Assembly: GCA_026214975.1 (NCBI GenBank)
Contig: CM047805.1
Span: forward strand, 192,891,620 to 192,955,619
Direction of reading: 5' to 3'
Origin: Gentiana macrophylla
Taxonomy: Eukaryota; Streptophyta; Magnoliopsida; Gentianales; Gentianaceae
Length of the DNA: 64,000 nt
The notes below the pieces were generated by a model that saw nothing but the letters and a program-made list of their open reading frames with translations, had not been told where the DNA came from and made no database searches. This document shows, in pieces, positions 23,175-33,968 of the stretch; the first letter of the stretch is position 1; each line of letters opens with the position of its first letter. A program made the position numbers and the translations under genes.

Positions 23175-23370
23175 CTATCATGGTTTCTCTAACACAGTTT
23201 AATACTAAGGACGTTATCATATAACAATTCATAATTGGTTCTTTAGAAGAACATATATATGACAACAGAAAAGCCATTTAATATATATATAAACATAAAG
23301 AAATAGTAGAAATGATCCGACCCGGTCGGATCCGGTCCAACCCGATTGGGTTTAGGACACTATTCCAACA
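23175..23370 (-). repeat. 5' LTR of the Copia-type element, second segment
   Basis: It resumes CTATCATGGTTTCTC and ends ACTATTCCAACA, matching 8209-8404. With 13787-15586 it restores an LTR length of about 1996 bp. Confidence 0.92.
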
Positions 23371-23375
23371 ACCGT

Positions 23376-23664
23376 CTGCATCTAACTCATAGCCATTGGT
23401 GGCTTCGCCGTCTGGCAACTCTCTTGTAGTCAACCATAACCGGATCTTCATCTTGCTTCCTCTGAATCTCAACAACCAACTCGAATGGCGATCAACGGTG
23501 CAAAACAACCAATCTGTTCCTATGGAGTGATATCCTGAATGTTCAAGCTCTCCAACTGATCAACAACATCCGGGACGCCGATAAGCGAACTCACTCGGCC
23601 TCTCGCTTAAGGCGCTCGCTACAACATTCGCCTTTCTAGATGATATTGAATATCAAGGTCGTAG
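23376..23664 (-). pseudogene. Chromovirus RNase H to integrase junction fragment
   Basis: Continuation of the chromovirus beyond the nested insertion. The minus strand encodes degraded segments resembling YDLDIQYH (end of RNase H) and SSLIGVPDVVDQLESLNIQ (linker toward integrase), interrupted by stops. It is cut at 23664, where another LTR begins. The RT, protease, gag and 5' LTR of this chromovirus are not in the window. Confidence 0.7.
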
Positions 23665-25473
23665 TGTTAGATGTAGTGCCGAAAGACAATTATGTAATTG
23701 TTTTAGGACGTAATTAATAATTCATCTTATGATATGCATTTATGTATAATTAAGACACTACTGAAAACCCTAAGTACCTCGTTTATGTAATGACATAACT
23801 CAGTGTATGGCTATACACAAGAGGATTGAGTTAGTGAGATGTACTTAAAATTAACTTAGTCCGTAGCGTTGATTAATCTGAGTACGGGGCTCGTGATTAT
23901 GCTAATAATGCACCCAGAACACTTTACGGTGTGACAGTATTATCCGGACTTTCGGTAAAAGGGTACATAGTGGGGCATTTATATATGATGATAATCATAT
24001 AGGGCTGGACCGATTTGATTTGAGTTCTCGATATAATTCCGTAATCAAGAAGTCTTATCGAATCACAAGATGATCATATATGGATTAATCTCAATCCTGA
24101 GGTGATCACAGACAACTGCTTAGACTAGGGTTGAGTTTGATGTGTTAGTAAGGATCACTTCGTAGTATGTGGTCCAACACTTCTCGTTGGCTCTATTCTG
24201 GGATGAGTGAGTAGTCTGTGCTATCACAGATATGGAATCCATTTCTTCCCTCGGGAATTAGACAGACAGTTCCCTTATTTGTTAGCCCTAAGAAAATGAT
24301 CGATCCTGGGAGTTCATGTTAGACTAATTAGCTACTAGTCCGGTATGTGAACTAATTGATCACTAGGGGGTTAATGGTAAATAAAGATAATATGTTTCGA
24401 GAAGGGTTTACGGAAATATCCCAACTCGAAATGAACAGTCTATGGAGGAGTTATCCGTATGTAATGATTATATCAGTGGACGCTTATCAACTCATGGTTG
24501 AGTGTAAGTTATCTATATTCGGCAGAGTTCAGTTTCGGGTTTATGGTGGTGTAATCCCGGAATTAATAGATTGAATATAATTGTTCGGTCTCACGAATAA
24601 TTTTATTTAATTTATTGTAGCTACTGAATATGGGTCCATGGTCCCCGACGTGGCTCCTAACATAGCATATGTTTTCTCGTCGTTTCACCTCAATTATAAT
24701 TAAATAGTTGGATTGGACTATTTAATTGATATGTGGATTAATTGTTTAGTTGGACTAGATAATTAAATACACGGAAAAGAAATTTTTCGTGGACTCGGCC
24801 CAATGTGATGAAAAATGCATGTGAACTATTTCCCAATAGGGTGGGGCGCATTTTGTTATTAAATTATTAGAGAAAAATTACTTTTCTTGGATAATTATTT
24901 AATATGTGATTTAATCATTTATTTGTTAAGTGATAAATCATGGAATACTAGATAATATATTTATTTATCCTAATTTGTTTGGGATATATATTATATTTAT
25001 CTTTTATTTGGAAAAAGGATTATTCTAATAATTATCTCTTAATTATGAAATCCTTTGAGGACAAGGATTACTCTCCTATATATAAAGAGAGTTCTCCCAA
25101 GCCTTACACACATCACAAATTTCGAAATATACATAGAAGTATTAGGCTTAGAATTTTCGGCCTAAGTACTAAGGGTTTGAGTTTTAGAAAAACTTCGGGT
25201 TTTTCTAAGGTAGCATATCGAGGAGGTCAAGCGGCTTGAATCACCATCCACTTGGTGTTGCTTGGAGATACACGTCGGAAGACGGTGGCTTCTCAATTCT
25301 TGGATCTCGGATTGTTCTAGACGTTTATTCACAATAAACCGGTAAGCAATCTAAACCCCCTCGTAGGTTTAGATCTATTTATTTATGTATTTTGGTTGTT
25401 AGATCTAGATCTTGTACTTTCCGCTGCGTAATCGGGTGGATCTTTGATCCATCCGGCGATATTACATCTTACA
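23665..25473 (+). repeat. 5' LTR of a second Copia-type element
   Basis: It begins TGTTAGATGTAGTGCC and ends ATATTACATCTTACA, with near-matching inverted ends (TGTTAGATGT and ACATCTTACA). A PBS-like sequence follows. The left 5-bp flank is CGTAG; no right copy was seen, so the 3' end of the element is missing. A related LTR lies inverted at 41875-42888. Confidence 0.8.
25076..25086 (+). promoter_or_regulatory. Putative TATA box (CTATATATAAAG)
   Basis: A strong TATA sequence in the second Copia-type LTR, about 390 bp before the LTR end. Confidence 0.55.
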
Positions 25474-25490
25474 AGTGGTAGCAGAGCCTT
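25474..25490 (+). other. Primer binding site, variant Met-tRNA type
   Basis: AGTGGTAGCAGAGCC follows the LTR end TTACA. It is a variant of the TGGTATCAGAGC class with AT changed to AG. Confidence 0.7.
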
Positions 25491-26700
25491 TGATCTATCA
25501 ATCAAAGTATGTAATTTTAGATCTAAGGAGTGGAATAGCATGTGTAGATTGCTTTATTTTCTTTTTTATGAATCGAAAATATCATGAATGTATGCCTTTT
25601 TGATTGTTGTGGTTGAAGAGATGGAATGGGGTTGGTATTGTTTACTCGTTAGATCTATTGTAAACTCATATAAATTCGTTTATATGAGTATAGTAAATTT
25701 TGTAATTTTAGTTTCCTAGAAGTAGATCTGTTTTGTCTCCGTTCGTTTTTATTTATTCCTGGAGACTGAGCCGTTGAAAACGAAATCAGTAAACCCACCA
25801 TTTTTTTCAAAATATTGAGTGGGAGCGGAGAGGCGACAAGCGACCCCGACCTCTTGTTGACTCAAGCACCGTGAGAGAATGGTGACGCCTCGTGCGGCTT
25901 TGATTTCGGCCCCAAGGAAGGCCTTCACCGCTATCAAAATTCAAGGCTTGGTCTCCGAAAGGATAGGATTTTGGGTACTCGCCGGGTCACTGACCGACCC
26001 TAAGGCGGCACACTCGGGGTCTACCTAAAAATCTGAAACAGTAGGTCACACTCATAAAGGGTATTTTTGGTAGTACCTTGGCTGAAAAAGGTAAGGTGAT
26101 TGACGATCACAAAAAAACAAAACAAAAAACAAAACAAAAAACTATTTCAGCAATGTTATAAATATTACGTGTTATAACTTGTGTTATAAATATAACATAT
26201 AATGTGTGGATGCCCATTAGATGTAATATATATCTCCCACATGTAAAATACTAGCCCGCAGCTAGTTTACTTAATAGCTAAGTCTTAAAGCCAGCACGAC
26301 AAAGTGGATAATTATCGATGTCAATATACGGTGCAATCGACGGATGTATTTACACCATAAAACCGCATGTAATATGTCGTGTATTCATTAGACGGTATCG
26401 CGTTGGATAATCATCCGGATTATTATTGTAGTCGCCGATCATCACGTGAAGCCTTTGGTTAACATATTAACCATCACATGTGATGACAATGTAGTCTTTG
26501 CCTAATCCCATGCTTTCCTTTGGAAAAAACGGTTAAACCCTAAATGAAAGGGTTCCCGCTCCCCTGTCCCATAAAATGAGTGGAAATGTTAATCAGGTAA
26601 CTTAGTGGCTCAGAGTCAATGGCTGCCTATCTAAATTATTGTTATATTGGAATTTGATTGGTAGTATTAAAGCACAGGGTATGCTCGAGATCACCTAACA
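25491..26700 (+). other. Leader/internal fragment of the second Copia-type element
   Basis: No coding domain recognised. The right boundary, near GATCACCTAACACTTGC around 26690-26705, is a guess based on the change in sequence character. The absence of gag and of a 3' LTR suggests truncation or a non-autonomous family. Confidence 0.45.
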
Positions 26701-26891
26701 CTTGCACCCACACACACTTAGACTAAGTACAATGTATTATGTATTCAGACTACTAATAAGATTGTATGTATGGAATACTTATAGTCTAAGAAAAAAAATA
26801 CATAACTTACACTACAAACTATATATAGTTCTAAAAAATCTTAGTTTGATAAAGAATACATACTGTTGTGTCTTCCTTAATTTTCAATTTA

Positions 26892-27146
26892 ATGGCTTCA
26901 AATCACCAGTCAAAACCAGTAACAAAAACAAGTTTAACCGACAGGATAAGGAGGGCCATATGTGAGCATAAGAAGGAACATCCAAAGAGGGCCTTTCAAG
27001 CAATGGTCATCATACAAAATTATTTTCTAAAACACGGACAAAATATTCCAAAAGTTGTGCATGCATTACAGAAATTTAAGGATGGAAAGCATTTTGGAGG
27101 AATAAAAAACAAACAACTTAAGAAGCATCTTTTTGAAAAGAAATGA
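26892..27146 (+). CDS. Small basic hypothetical protein (84 aa)
   Basis: The ATG at 26892 opens 84 codons (MASNHQSKPVTKTS...LFEKK), rich in Lys, Arg and His, with a predicted mixed helical middle (RIRRAICEHKKEHP, then FQAMVIIQNYFLKHGQ). I do not recognise the family. An in-frame ATG at 26868 would add eight residues, but MASNHQ has the better start context. A TATATATAG word lies about 75 bp upstream and an (AT)n run begins 45 bp downstream. It could be a small orphan gene, a transposon remnant or chance. The lack of stops in a 255-bp AT-rich stretch and protein-like composition give modest support. Confidence 0.3.
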   Translation: MASNHQSKPVTKTSLTDRIRRAICEHKKEHPKRAFQAMVIIQNYFLKHGQNIPKVVHALQKFKDGKHFGGIKNKQLKKHLFEKK

Positions 27147-27188
27147 CTTCTTATATGAACATTGTTGATTTGATAAAATATTTACGTT

Positions 27189-27190
<2 letters not shown>

Positions 27191-27234
<44 letters not shown>
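27191..27234. repeat. (AT)n microsatellite
   Basis: About 22 AT units just downstream of the small open frame. Confidence 0.95.
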
Positions 27235-27236
<2 letters not shown>

Positions 27237-27331
27237 AATTTAACAATTATTCATTTATGTTTACATGGAGACTTTAAAGTCTCAAATTTTTTTATTCGTT
27301 AATGCATTTAGCGAGGTTATTCATTTAGCCC

Positions 27332-28094
27332 GGTAAAAACTGCAAATTTAGTCCTATAACTGGACACATTTTGCAATTTTGGTCCTGGTTTTTCACTGGT
27401 CACAATTTTGGTCATGTAAGTGGTCGTTCTCTTTTTGCAAAAATGGTACTGAACGCCGAAAAATGCTGACTGGACAACTTTTCCGGCCAAAATTCATGCC
27501 ATGTCATCCGAATATTTCCACGTTAGCACCACCAATTTCCATGTCAGCACCAGTGCACACTTTTTGCAAAGAATAAAAAGTAGAGGCAAGAGAGATTCGA
27601 ACCCACAACCAACTAATAAAATCAAAGCATTTGGCAGTCCGAGCTAAAGCTTCAACATGTGCTTTATGACACGACAAATTACTTATCCACTCAGAATGAC
27701 CTCCTCGATCAGCACCTGAAATGCATTGATTATATATGTATAGGTGAAGGGAAGGGACCATTTCCTGGAAACTTGAAAACAAAAAAACGATTCATTTTGC
27801 CCAAATAAAAAAAAAAAAAAAAACAAAACATAACATAACTCAATTCAATTAGATTCGTAACAATAACGATTACTTCACTTTGGATATTTATTTTCTTGTT
27901 ATGTTATATTTTTAGTATTATTATTCACCTTTTGTTTTACTTCATGAACATTATTAAGCAAGAAATGATACAACCACAACTAAATTACACAATAATTAAC
28001 CCAACATTGATTTACATTATTAACTTTTGTGAGATCTAAATTGATTGATCCATATCCCATAAGTCCACAACAATCAATAGTTTATATCAATGAC
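27332..28094 (+). repeat. Left arm of the foldback element
   Basis: It matches the reverse complement of 37723-38574 in several blocks: the terminal 220 bp, the tRNA-like segment, and an inner AACTAAATTACACAA block near 27975. The final 100 bp or so before the Tat insertion has no partner and is the loop. Confidence 0.8.
27590..27652 (-). other. tRNA-like segment in left arm
   Basis: The minus strand reads AAGCTTTAGCTCGGACTGCC, then about 25 bp, then GTGGGTTCGAATCTC. These resemble a pol III A box and the GGTTCGAATC B box of a tRNA. No full cloverleaf or CCA acceptor pairing is evident, so it is not called a tRNA gene. Confidence 0.45.
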
Positions 28095-28099
28095 GTGTC

Positions 28100-28605
28100 T
28101 GATGATAGGTGGGCCCAGTGGGCCGGGTCATCCATAATTGGGCCAAGCCCAAAGTGAGGCAGTAAAGATAATGGGTCGGCAAGGCAGGACCGAAAGAGCT
28201 GACCAGAATAGTCAGAGGAGCAAGGCTCCACCACTAGCTGCGCAGAAGTACGTCTAGACAGAGTGATTGACTGCGCAGAGATATTTCTGGACAGAATATC
28301 CAGATAGGTACAGCGAGACCGAGTCAATAACACTTCAACTGCTTGCATACGTGGGTAGTCCCCACGTCCGGAAGATAATTGATAATAACTTCCCAACACG
28401 TCCAGGAAGAGAGACACGATCTATTGATATATAAAGAACACCCTGAACTACGAGGGGGACTTGATTCCAGTTTATTACCTAAATTGGATACGTAGGCAGC
28501 TCTCTCGAGAGTTCAGTCCAAATTTACACCAAATATCATCATTCTTGTACCAGTTTCCTAATTAGAACTATCCAATTACCCGTTTGTAAGATTTATACAT
28601 CATCA
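28100..28605 (+). repeat. 5' LTR of the Tat element
   Basis: 506 bp, TGATGATAGG...TACATCATCA, nearly identical to the 3' copy, so insertion was fairly recent. A putative TATA box (ATATATAAAG) is at 28428-28437, and at 37542-37551 in the other copy. The 111-residue antisense open frame seen here occurs in both LTRs and is not taken as a gene. Confidence 0.95.
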
Positions 28606-28625
28606 TTTGGCGCTAGAAGGAGGGC
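28606..28625 (+). other. Primer binding site region
   Basis: TTTGGCGCTAGAAGGAGGGC follows the LTR end. The TGGCGC start is typical of Ty3 plant elements; I cannot say which tRNA it matches. Confidence 0.65.
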
Positions 28626-28652
28626 AAGTTCTAGTTAGTGAGTAAAAGAAAA

Positions 28653-30170
28653 ATGGCACGAAATCAAGGTAATTCGAAGAAACAACAAAATCAACAAGAG
28701 AAAGAAAAAAATCAAGTTGGAAATAATAGTCCAGATCAAAATGTTCAAGACCTTTGGGAAGAAAGTGATGGAAGAAAGGACGATAAGCAACCTGAGATGC
28801 AATCAAACAGATGTTGGTAGAAAACCTGGCAAATCTCAAAGGAGAAGAGATAAAAGCCATATTCAAGCGATCTTGAAAGCAAGGAATCAAGATAATGATG
28901 TTTCAAACACATACCCCACTTCAAAGCGCTAAAAAAGAAGCAGAAGCGAGTCAAGTATACAGTGGTAGTTACTCACCCAGGTGGTGATAACGCTTGAGCA
29001 GAGTTAGATGCCATACTTAAACCCAAGCAAGATGAATTCAGTGGTGTCTCCTTTCACAGAGGACATCGATGCATTCCCATGTCCTTTGAGTTTCAAAATT
29101 CCAAAAATTCAAGCATATGATGGAACTAAGGATCCATACGACCATATGCATCAAGACATTCAACACATGAATTTATATAATGCTCCAGAAGAGATGAAAT
29201 GCAGGGCATTTGCAACTCTTCTAACAGGGAAAGCAAGAGATTGGTTCAACAAGTTGAACCCCAGATCTATACCGGATTTTCCCACTCTGACCAGAAAGTT
29301 CATGCATGCCTTCATCGCAGCAAGCAAGACCTTTCAGAGAAACCGAACTTATTTCTTGATCGTTAGACAAAAAGTGATGAAACAAAGTGTTACAGTTCAT
29401 CAAGAGGTTTAATGGAGAATCATCCCAGATAGCAGATCTGGATGATAAATTCTTGGTAGCATCCTTCATAGCAGGACTTAGAGAAGGGCGGTTACATGCA
29501 AAGCTGAGCAGCAAAGATCCGAGCACGATGGAAGAATGTCTGGAAATAGCATATAGACATTGTCAGGGAGAAGAGGCTAATCGAGCCAAGAGGGAAGAAT
29601 CCCACAGGGATGCTAAGAAAGGAAAGAATGAGGATAGAAATGATAAGAAAAGAAAGTCATGCAGGGACAGGTAATCGCTCCCATTTCTGAAAGATTAGGG
29701 AAGAAAGGGGCTCTGCAGGACAGAGACCTTATTCCTCTGAACAGGTCTCGTGACCAAGTGTTGGCAATTATGGAGAAGAAAGGAATTGCTAAGACTCCTT
29801 CTCCGTTGAGGGGTCCGAGGGAGAAAAGAGACCACACCAGGTGGTGCAAGTACCATAAAGACATTGGACATGACTCACGAGCAAAGGCAGGATCGATCGA
29901 GATATCGACGCAAAGAAGAATGGAAGGAAAGATCGATCAGTGCATCGATCGAGTGCAGGGAGACAATCCTAGAGGAAGGAGAGAATTCAAAAAACAGAAT
30001 AACAGCCATGACAGGTACAACCAAAGAAGAAACAGGGATCCATCTCCAGATGCAGATGGGCATAGAGAAAACGCCCCAATTAATACAGTGAACACAATTG
30101 TGGGTCGACCAGGAGAAGGTAACAAGGCTGCTCAGGAAGATAAACGGGGCAGCGCAGAAAAAGACCGGGA
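28653..30170 (+). pseudogene. Tat gag, disrupted
   Basis: The likely start is MARNQGNSKKQQ at 28653. Frames are broken at 28820, between 28932 and 29008, and near 29390-29412. The segment 29008-29412 holds the capsid-like core: FKIPKIQAYDGTKDPYDH, then FATLLTGKARDWFNKL and FPTLTRKFMHAF. The frame from 29390 continues LQFIKRFNGESSQIADLDD and AFIAGLR-like sequence. From 29659 comes a charged tail with WCKYHKDIGHDSR, matching the CxYHxxxGHxT part of the zinc-knuckle-like motif of Tat Gag, but its final Cys is missing. Gag would coat element RNA in virus-like particles; this copy cannot make a full protein. Confidence 0.85.
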
Positions 30171-30199
30171 AGCGAAAAAACAAAAAGTTATGGGAACCG

Positions 30200-30552
30200 T
30201 TCAATACGGTCCAAGAGATGCGCTACCAGCCATTGTAAGCAATGAAGGGCTGGTGATAGAAGCAGTTATCCAGAAGAATCTGGTCAGAAGGGTCTGCGTA
30301 GACACGGGCGTGCGATTAACGTCTTTGTACATATAGTGCATTCCAAGCAATGAAGTTAACGGATTCGGAGCTGACTCCTGTGTCAACTCCTCTCTTTGGG
30401 TTTATAGGACCCCTCATACATCCTGTAGGCATGTTAAAATTGTTGACAACTTTTGGACGAGGACCACAGAGCAGGACTCTGACGGTCAATTACGTGGTAG
30501 TGAAAGCTCCATCAGCATATAATGTGATTCTGGGAAGACCGTGGCCCGATTG
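30200..30552 (+). pseudogene. Tat aspartic protease, frameshifted
   Basis: The first part ends VRRVCVDTGVRLTSLYI, where the active-site DTGS is DTGV and the frame then stops at 30336. The second part, from 30350, reads LTPVSTPLFGFIG and ends APSAYNVILGRPWPD at 30552, with the conserved YNxILGRPW motif of the protease end. A frameshift and a stop lie between this and the RT frame. The enzyme would process the polyprotein; this copy is inactive by both the altered active site and the breaks. Confidence 0.85.
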
Positions 30553-30588
30553 ACGTAAGGGCGTGGTATCGCCAAAGACACAACAAAG

Positions 30589-32838
30589 ATGAAATTCCCA
30601 ACTTTGGATGGAGAAGCTACTGTTAAAGGGGACGTAGACGCTGCTAAAAACTGCTACACAGCCACGATTAGTGGAAAAATGAAGGTGCAGCAGGTAACAA
30701 TGGAAGATCTGGTTCCGGATGAAGAAAAAAGCTGGCAGTCCAATGATACTGTGGAATCAATTATACTAGATGGGCAGAACCCTGAATCCACAGTCAGTTT
30801 AGGATCATGGATACCTGCTGAACAGAAACAGATGCTGATCAGAATCTTGAAAGACTACAAGGATGTATTTGCATGGAAAGCAAGTGACATGCCTGGACTG
30901 TCAACAGAATTGGCTATTCATAAGCTCAACATCGACCCAACAAGAAAACCAGTGAAGCAAAAGAAGAGATCTTTTGCCCCTGAAAGGATAGAGGCTGTAC
31001 ATCAAGAGGTGGAAAAATTGTTGCAGGCCAACATGATTAAGGAAGTGATCTACCCAGAATGGCTAGCAAATCCAGTGCTAGTCAAGAAGCCAGATGGCAG
31101 TTGGAGAATGTGTGTGGATTTCACAGATCTGAACAAAGCTTGTCCTAAAGATAGTTATACTTCACCTAGAATTGACAGGCTAGTAGACTCTACAGTTGGT
31201 TATGAAATTTTTGCTTTCTTAGATGCTTATAAGGGATATCATCAAATTATGATGGACCCTGTAGATGCTGTAAAAACTGCCTTTATTACTGAATTTGGTT
31301 CCTACTACTATGTGTCTATGCCTTTTGGATTAAAGAATGCAGGGGCTACCTACCAAAGGGCAGTCAATACTATTTTCAAACAACAGATTGGCAAATCTAT
31401 GGAAGTATACGTGGACGATCTATTGATCAAGAGTAGGACTCTTGACCAATATTTGAGAGATGTAGCAGAGGTTTGCCAAGTTCTAAGACAAACAGGAATG
31501 AAGTTGAACCCAAAAAAGTGTACTTTTGGAGTGAGATCAGGCAAATTTCTGGGTTATATGATATCTAAGGAAGGTATCAGGGCCAACCCTGATAAATTAG
31601 AAGCTTTAAAAAACATGCCTGAACCAAAGAATATTAAAGAAGTTCAACGATTAACAGGAAGATTAGCAGCGCTAAACCGATTTTTGTCAAAATCAGCACA
31701 GAAATCACTCCCATTCTTCAAAATTCTCAGGAAGGCCAGTCCGTTTGAGTGGAATGAAGAATGCAAACAGGCTTTTCAGGAGTTGAAAGATCATATAAGT
31801 CACTTGCCTACTCTAACTCCTCCTCCGGAAGGTGAGATTCTATTTCTTTATTTGTCTTTTTGCAAGGAAGCGGTAAGTGCTGTGTTAGTAAAACAACATG
31901 GCATGATACAGAAGCCAATATATTTTGTAAGCAAAGCCCTGCAAGGGCCTGAAATTAGATATTCAGAGGTGGAGAAATTGGTCTTAGCCTTAGTACATGC
32001 TACAAGGAAATTAAGACCATACTTCCAAAGTCATCCAGTAATTGTGTTAACAAACCACCCTTTGAAGCAAATTTTGGAAAAGCCAGATAAGTCTGGAAGA
32101 TTGGCAAAGTGGGTAGTTGAATTGGCAGGATTTGACATCGAATACAAGCCAAGAACAACAATTAAAGCTCAAGCATTAGCGGATTTCTTAGCAGAAGAAA
32201 AAGCCTTAGCTATAGAGCAAAAAGCTGAGCAGAATAAATCTGAAAAGAATAAGGCAGAACAGTGGCATCTTTATGTGGATGGAGCTTCCAACAAAGAAGG
32301 AGCAAGAGCAGGACTCCTACTCATTAGCCCAAAAGGTGAAGAATTCCCATATGCACTTCACTTCGATTTCCAAGCTACTAACAACGAAGCAGAATATGAA
32401 GCTTTGATCACTGGACTAAACCTAGCACAGAAGTTGGGAGTACAAAAACTGAAAGTCTATACGGACTCACAGCTTGTAACAAATCATATTAAAGGAGAAT
32501 ATGAAGCAAAGGAAGGTCCTATTAAAAAATACCTCGCAGTAGCACAGAGGAAACTGCAAAATTTCTCAATGGTGGAAGTAGAGCAGATAACTCGGGCTCA
32601 AAATACCAGAGCGGATGCTTTATCAAAGCTAGGATCAATTTTTTTTTCAAACAAGAAGGTATTAGTTGAGCAGTTAAAGCAGAAGAGTTGTGACGAAATG
32701 GAAGTACAACCAATAACACAAGAAGAAACATGGATGGATCCAATTGTTATATATCTGAGAGATGGAAGACTTCCTGAGGATAAACTTCGTGCTAGAAAAT
32801 TGATAAGACTCTCTCACAGTGTATGCTTTGTTCAATGA
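30589..32838 (+). CDS. Tat reverse transcriptase and dual RNase H (749 aa, open)
   Basis: The longest open frame of the window. The RT domain spans about residues 120-310: WRMCVDFTDLNKACPKD, FLDAYKGYHQI (catalytic Asp 212), SMPFGLKNAGATYQ, and YVDD at 274-277. The connection follows (FLGYMISKEGI, RLTGRLAALNRFLS). A first RNase H domain follows, in which VLTNHPL has Asn where relatives usually have Asp, so it is probably inactive. A second, archaeal-type RNase H starts near residue 560 with YVDGAS (562-567), then NNEAEYEAL, then YTDSQL (624 on), and appears intact. Dual RNase H is a Tat-group feature. The frame ends early (VCFVQ) by a frameshift before integrase. The first Met is used for convenience; the natural protein would begin upstream in a polyprotein. 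Confidence 0.93.
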   Translation: MKFPTLDGEATVKGDVDAAKNCYTATISGKMKVQQVTMEDLVPDEEKSWQSNDTVESIILDGQNPESTVSLGSWIPAEQKQMLIRILKDYKDVFAWKASDMPGLSTELAIHKLNIDPTRKPVKQKKRSFAPERIEAVHQEVEKLLQANMIKEVIYPEWLANPVLVKKPDGSWRMCVDFTDLNKACPKDSYTSPRIDRLVDSTVGYEIFAFLDAYKGYHQIMMDPVDAVKTAFITEFGSYYYVSMPFGLKNAGATYQRAVNTIFKQQIGKSMEVYVDDLLIKSRTLDQYLRDVAEVCQVLRQTGMKLNPKKCTFGVRSGKFLGYMISKEGIRANPDKLEALKNMPEPKNIKEVQRLTGRLAALNRFLSKSAQKSLPFFKILRKASPFEWNEECKQAFQELKDHISHLPTLTPPPEGEILFLYLSFCKEAVSAVLVKQHGMIQKPIYFVSKALQGPEIRYSEVEKLVLALVHATRKLRPYFQSHPVIVLTNHPLKQILEKPDKSGRLAKWVVELAGFDIEYKPRTTIKAQALADFLAEEKALAIEQKAEQNKSEKNKAEQWHLYVDGASNKEGARAGLLLISPKGEEFPYALHFDFQATNNEAEYEALITGLNLAQKLGVQKLKVYTDSQLVTNHIKGEYEAKEGPIKKYLAVAQRKLQNFSMVEVEQITRAQNTRADALSKLGSIFFSNKKVLVEQLKQKSCDEMEVQPITQEETWMDPIVIYLRDGRLPEDKLRARKLIRLSHSVCFVQ

Positions 32839-33968
32839 TGTTCTCAGATGAAAGTCTTACACAAAGACCTTGGTTAAAATGTGTAACCTGGATGAGGAGA
32901 TTATGTACTAAGGGAAATCCATCTTGGAATTTGTGGAAATCATTTGGGAGCACGAGCTCTAGCCAGAAAATGTAGGCTTTATGGGTATTACTGGCCAGAA
33001 ATGCAAGAAGATGCAGAGAATCTGGTCAGAACTTGCAGGACATGTCAGGTACATAGTAACTTATCACATAATTCTGTGCAGAAGATGGTACCGATTGCAT
33101 CTCCATGGCCTTTTGACCAATGGGGAGTAGATTTAGTGGGTCCACTACCACTAGCACCGGGAAAATTCAAGTTTTTAGTCGTGGCAGTAGATTATTTCAC
33201 CAAATGGGTGGAAGCTGAACCTCTAACCACCATCACAGCCAACCAAATACAGAAATTCCTGTGGAGAAATATTCTGTGCAGATATGGAATCCCTAAAGTT
33301 CTCATCTCTGATAATGGAACACAATTTGAGGATCAAGGAGTGCAGGCATGGTGCACAAATCTAGGAATTTCCCAACACTTTACATCAGTAGCCTATCCCC
33401 AAGCCAATGGACAGGTGGAGCAAACCAATAGACAAATAAAGCAGGGATTGAAGAAAAGACTGGAACAGGAAGGATCCCACTGGGTAGACCATCTCCCAAA
33501 TATATTATGGGCGTCACAGACTACACCAAACACGGCTACCCAAGAAACTCCATACTCCCCTAGCATATGAATGTGAGGCAAGAATACCGGCAGAGATTGG
33601 ACACAAATCTCCCAGATGTAATTATACCTTGTCGTAAACATGCGAGGTAGACATGTTGCATGTCAAAGATGAGCTGGAGCATAAACGCGACGTGTAATCG
33701 ATCTGAGATGGCCAAATACAAGCGAGAGGATTGCCCAATACTACAACTCCAAAGTTAGAGGTACGTATTTTAAAGAAAGCGACCTAGTATTAAGGCGCGA
33801 AATGACGCTTGAGAAGCAAGGCCCCACTGAAAGCTAGACCCAAATTGGGAAGGTCCTTATAAAATTATCAAAGTGCATGGGAAAGGATCATATCAACTAG
33901 CTAATGCCTCTGGAAAAACAGTTCCTAGAAGTTGGAATGCTGTTCACTTAAGGAAATTTTTTCCTTAA
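32839..33968 (+). pseudogene. Tat integrase, broken at both ends
   Basis: The open middle part (32944-33570) has the zinc-binding remnant CRTCQVHS and the catalytic core: WGVDLVGPLP (first Asp), VVAVDYFTKWVE, VLISDNGTQF (second Asp) and YPQANGQVEQTNR (Glu). The upstream HxxxH part (about 32850-32950) is in other frames. After 33570 the C-terminal module continues out of frame, with recognisable pieces up to SWNAVHLRKFFP and a stop at 33966-33968. So the core residues are present but the protein is split by at least two frameshifts. It would insert element cDNA into the genome. Confidence 0.88.

Larger units (their letters stand above)
6409..23370 (-). mobile_element. Non-autonomous Copia-type LTR element (LARD-like), TSD ACCGT
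   Basis: Both ends are defined. The left LTR starts TGTTAGGAAATCAACG at 6409 and the right LTR ends CACTATTCCAACA at 23370. The 5-bp target duplication ACCGT is at 6404-6408 and 23371-23375. The minus strand carries a PBS (GTGGTATCGGAGC) beside the right LTR and a PPT (AAGTGGGAGAT) beside the left LTR, so the element is transcribed right to left. About 5.4 kb of internal sequence shows no gag or pol domain that I can recognise. With Copia-type PBS and PPT, long LTRs and no coding region, it fits a large retrotransposon derivative mobilised in trans. Its right LTR contains the Athila-type insertion 15587-23169. It sits inside the chromovirus integrase. Confidence 0.9.

Noticed and set aside
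28082..28417. 111-codon minus-strand open frame
   Set aside because: It lies in the Tat LTR and recurs in the other LTR (37167-37532) with changes; no known domain, so treated as chance in a repeat.
31350..31544. Minus-strand frames within the Tat RT
   Set aside because: Shadows of the RT frame, with no motif of their own.
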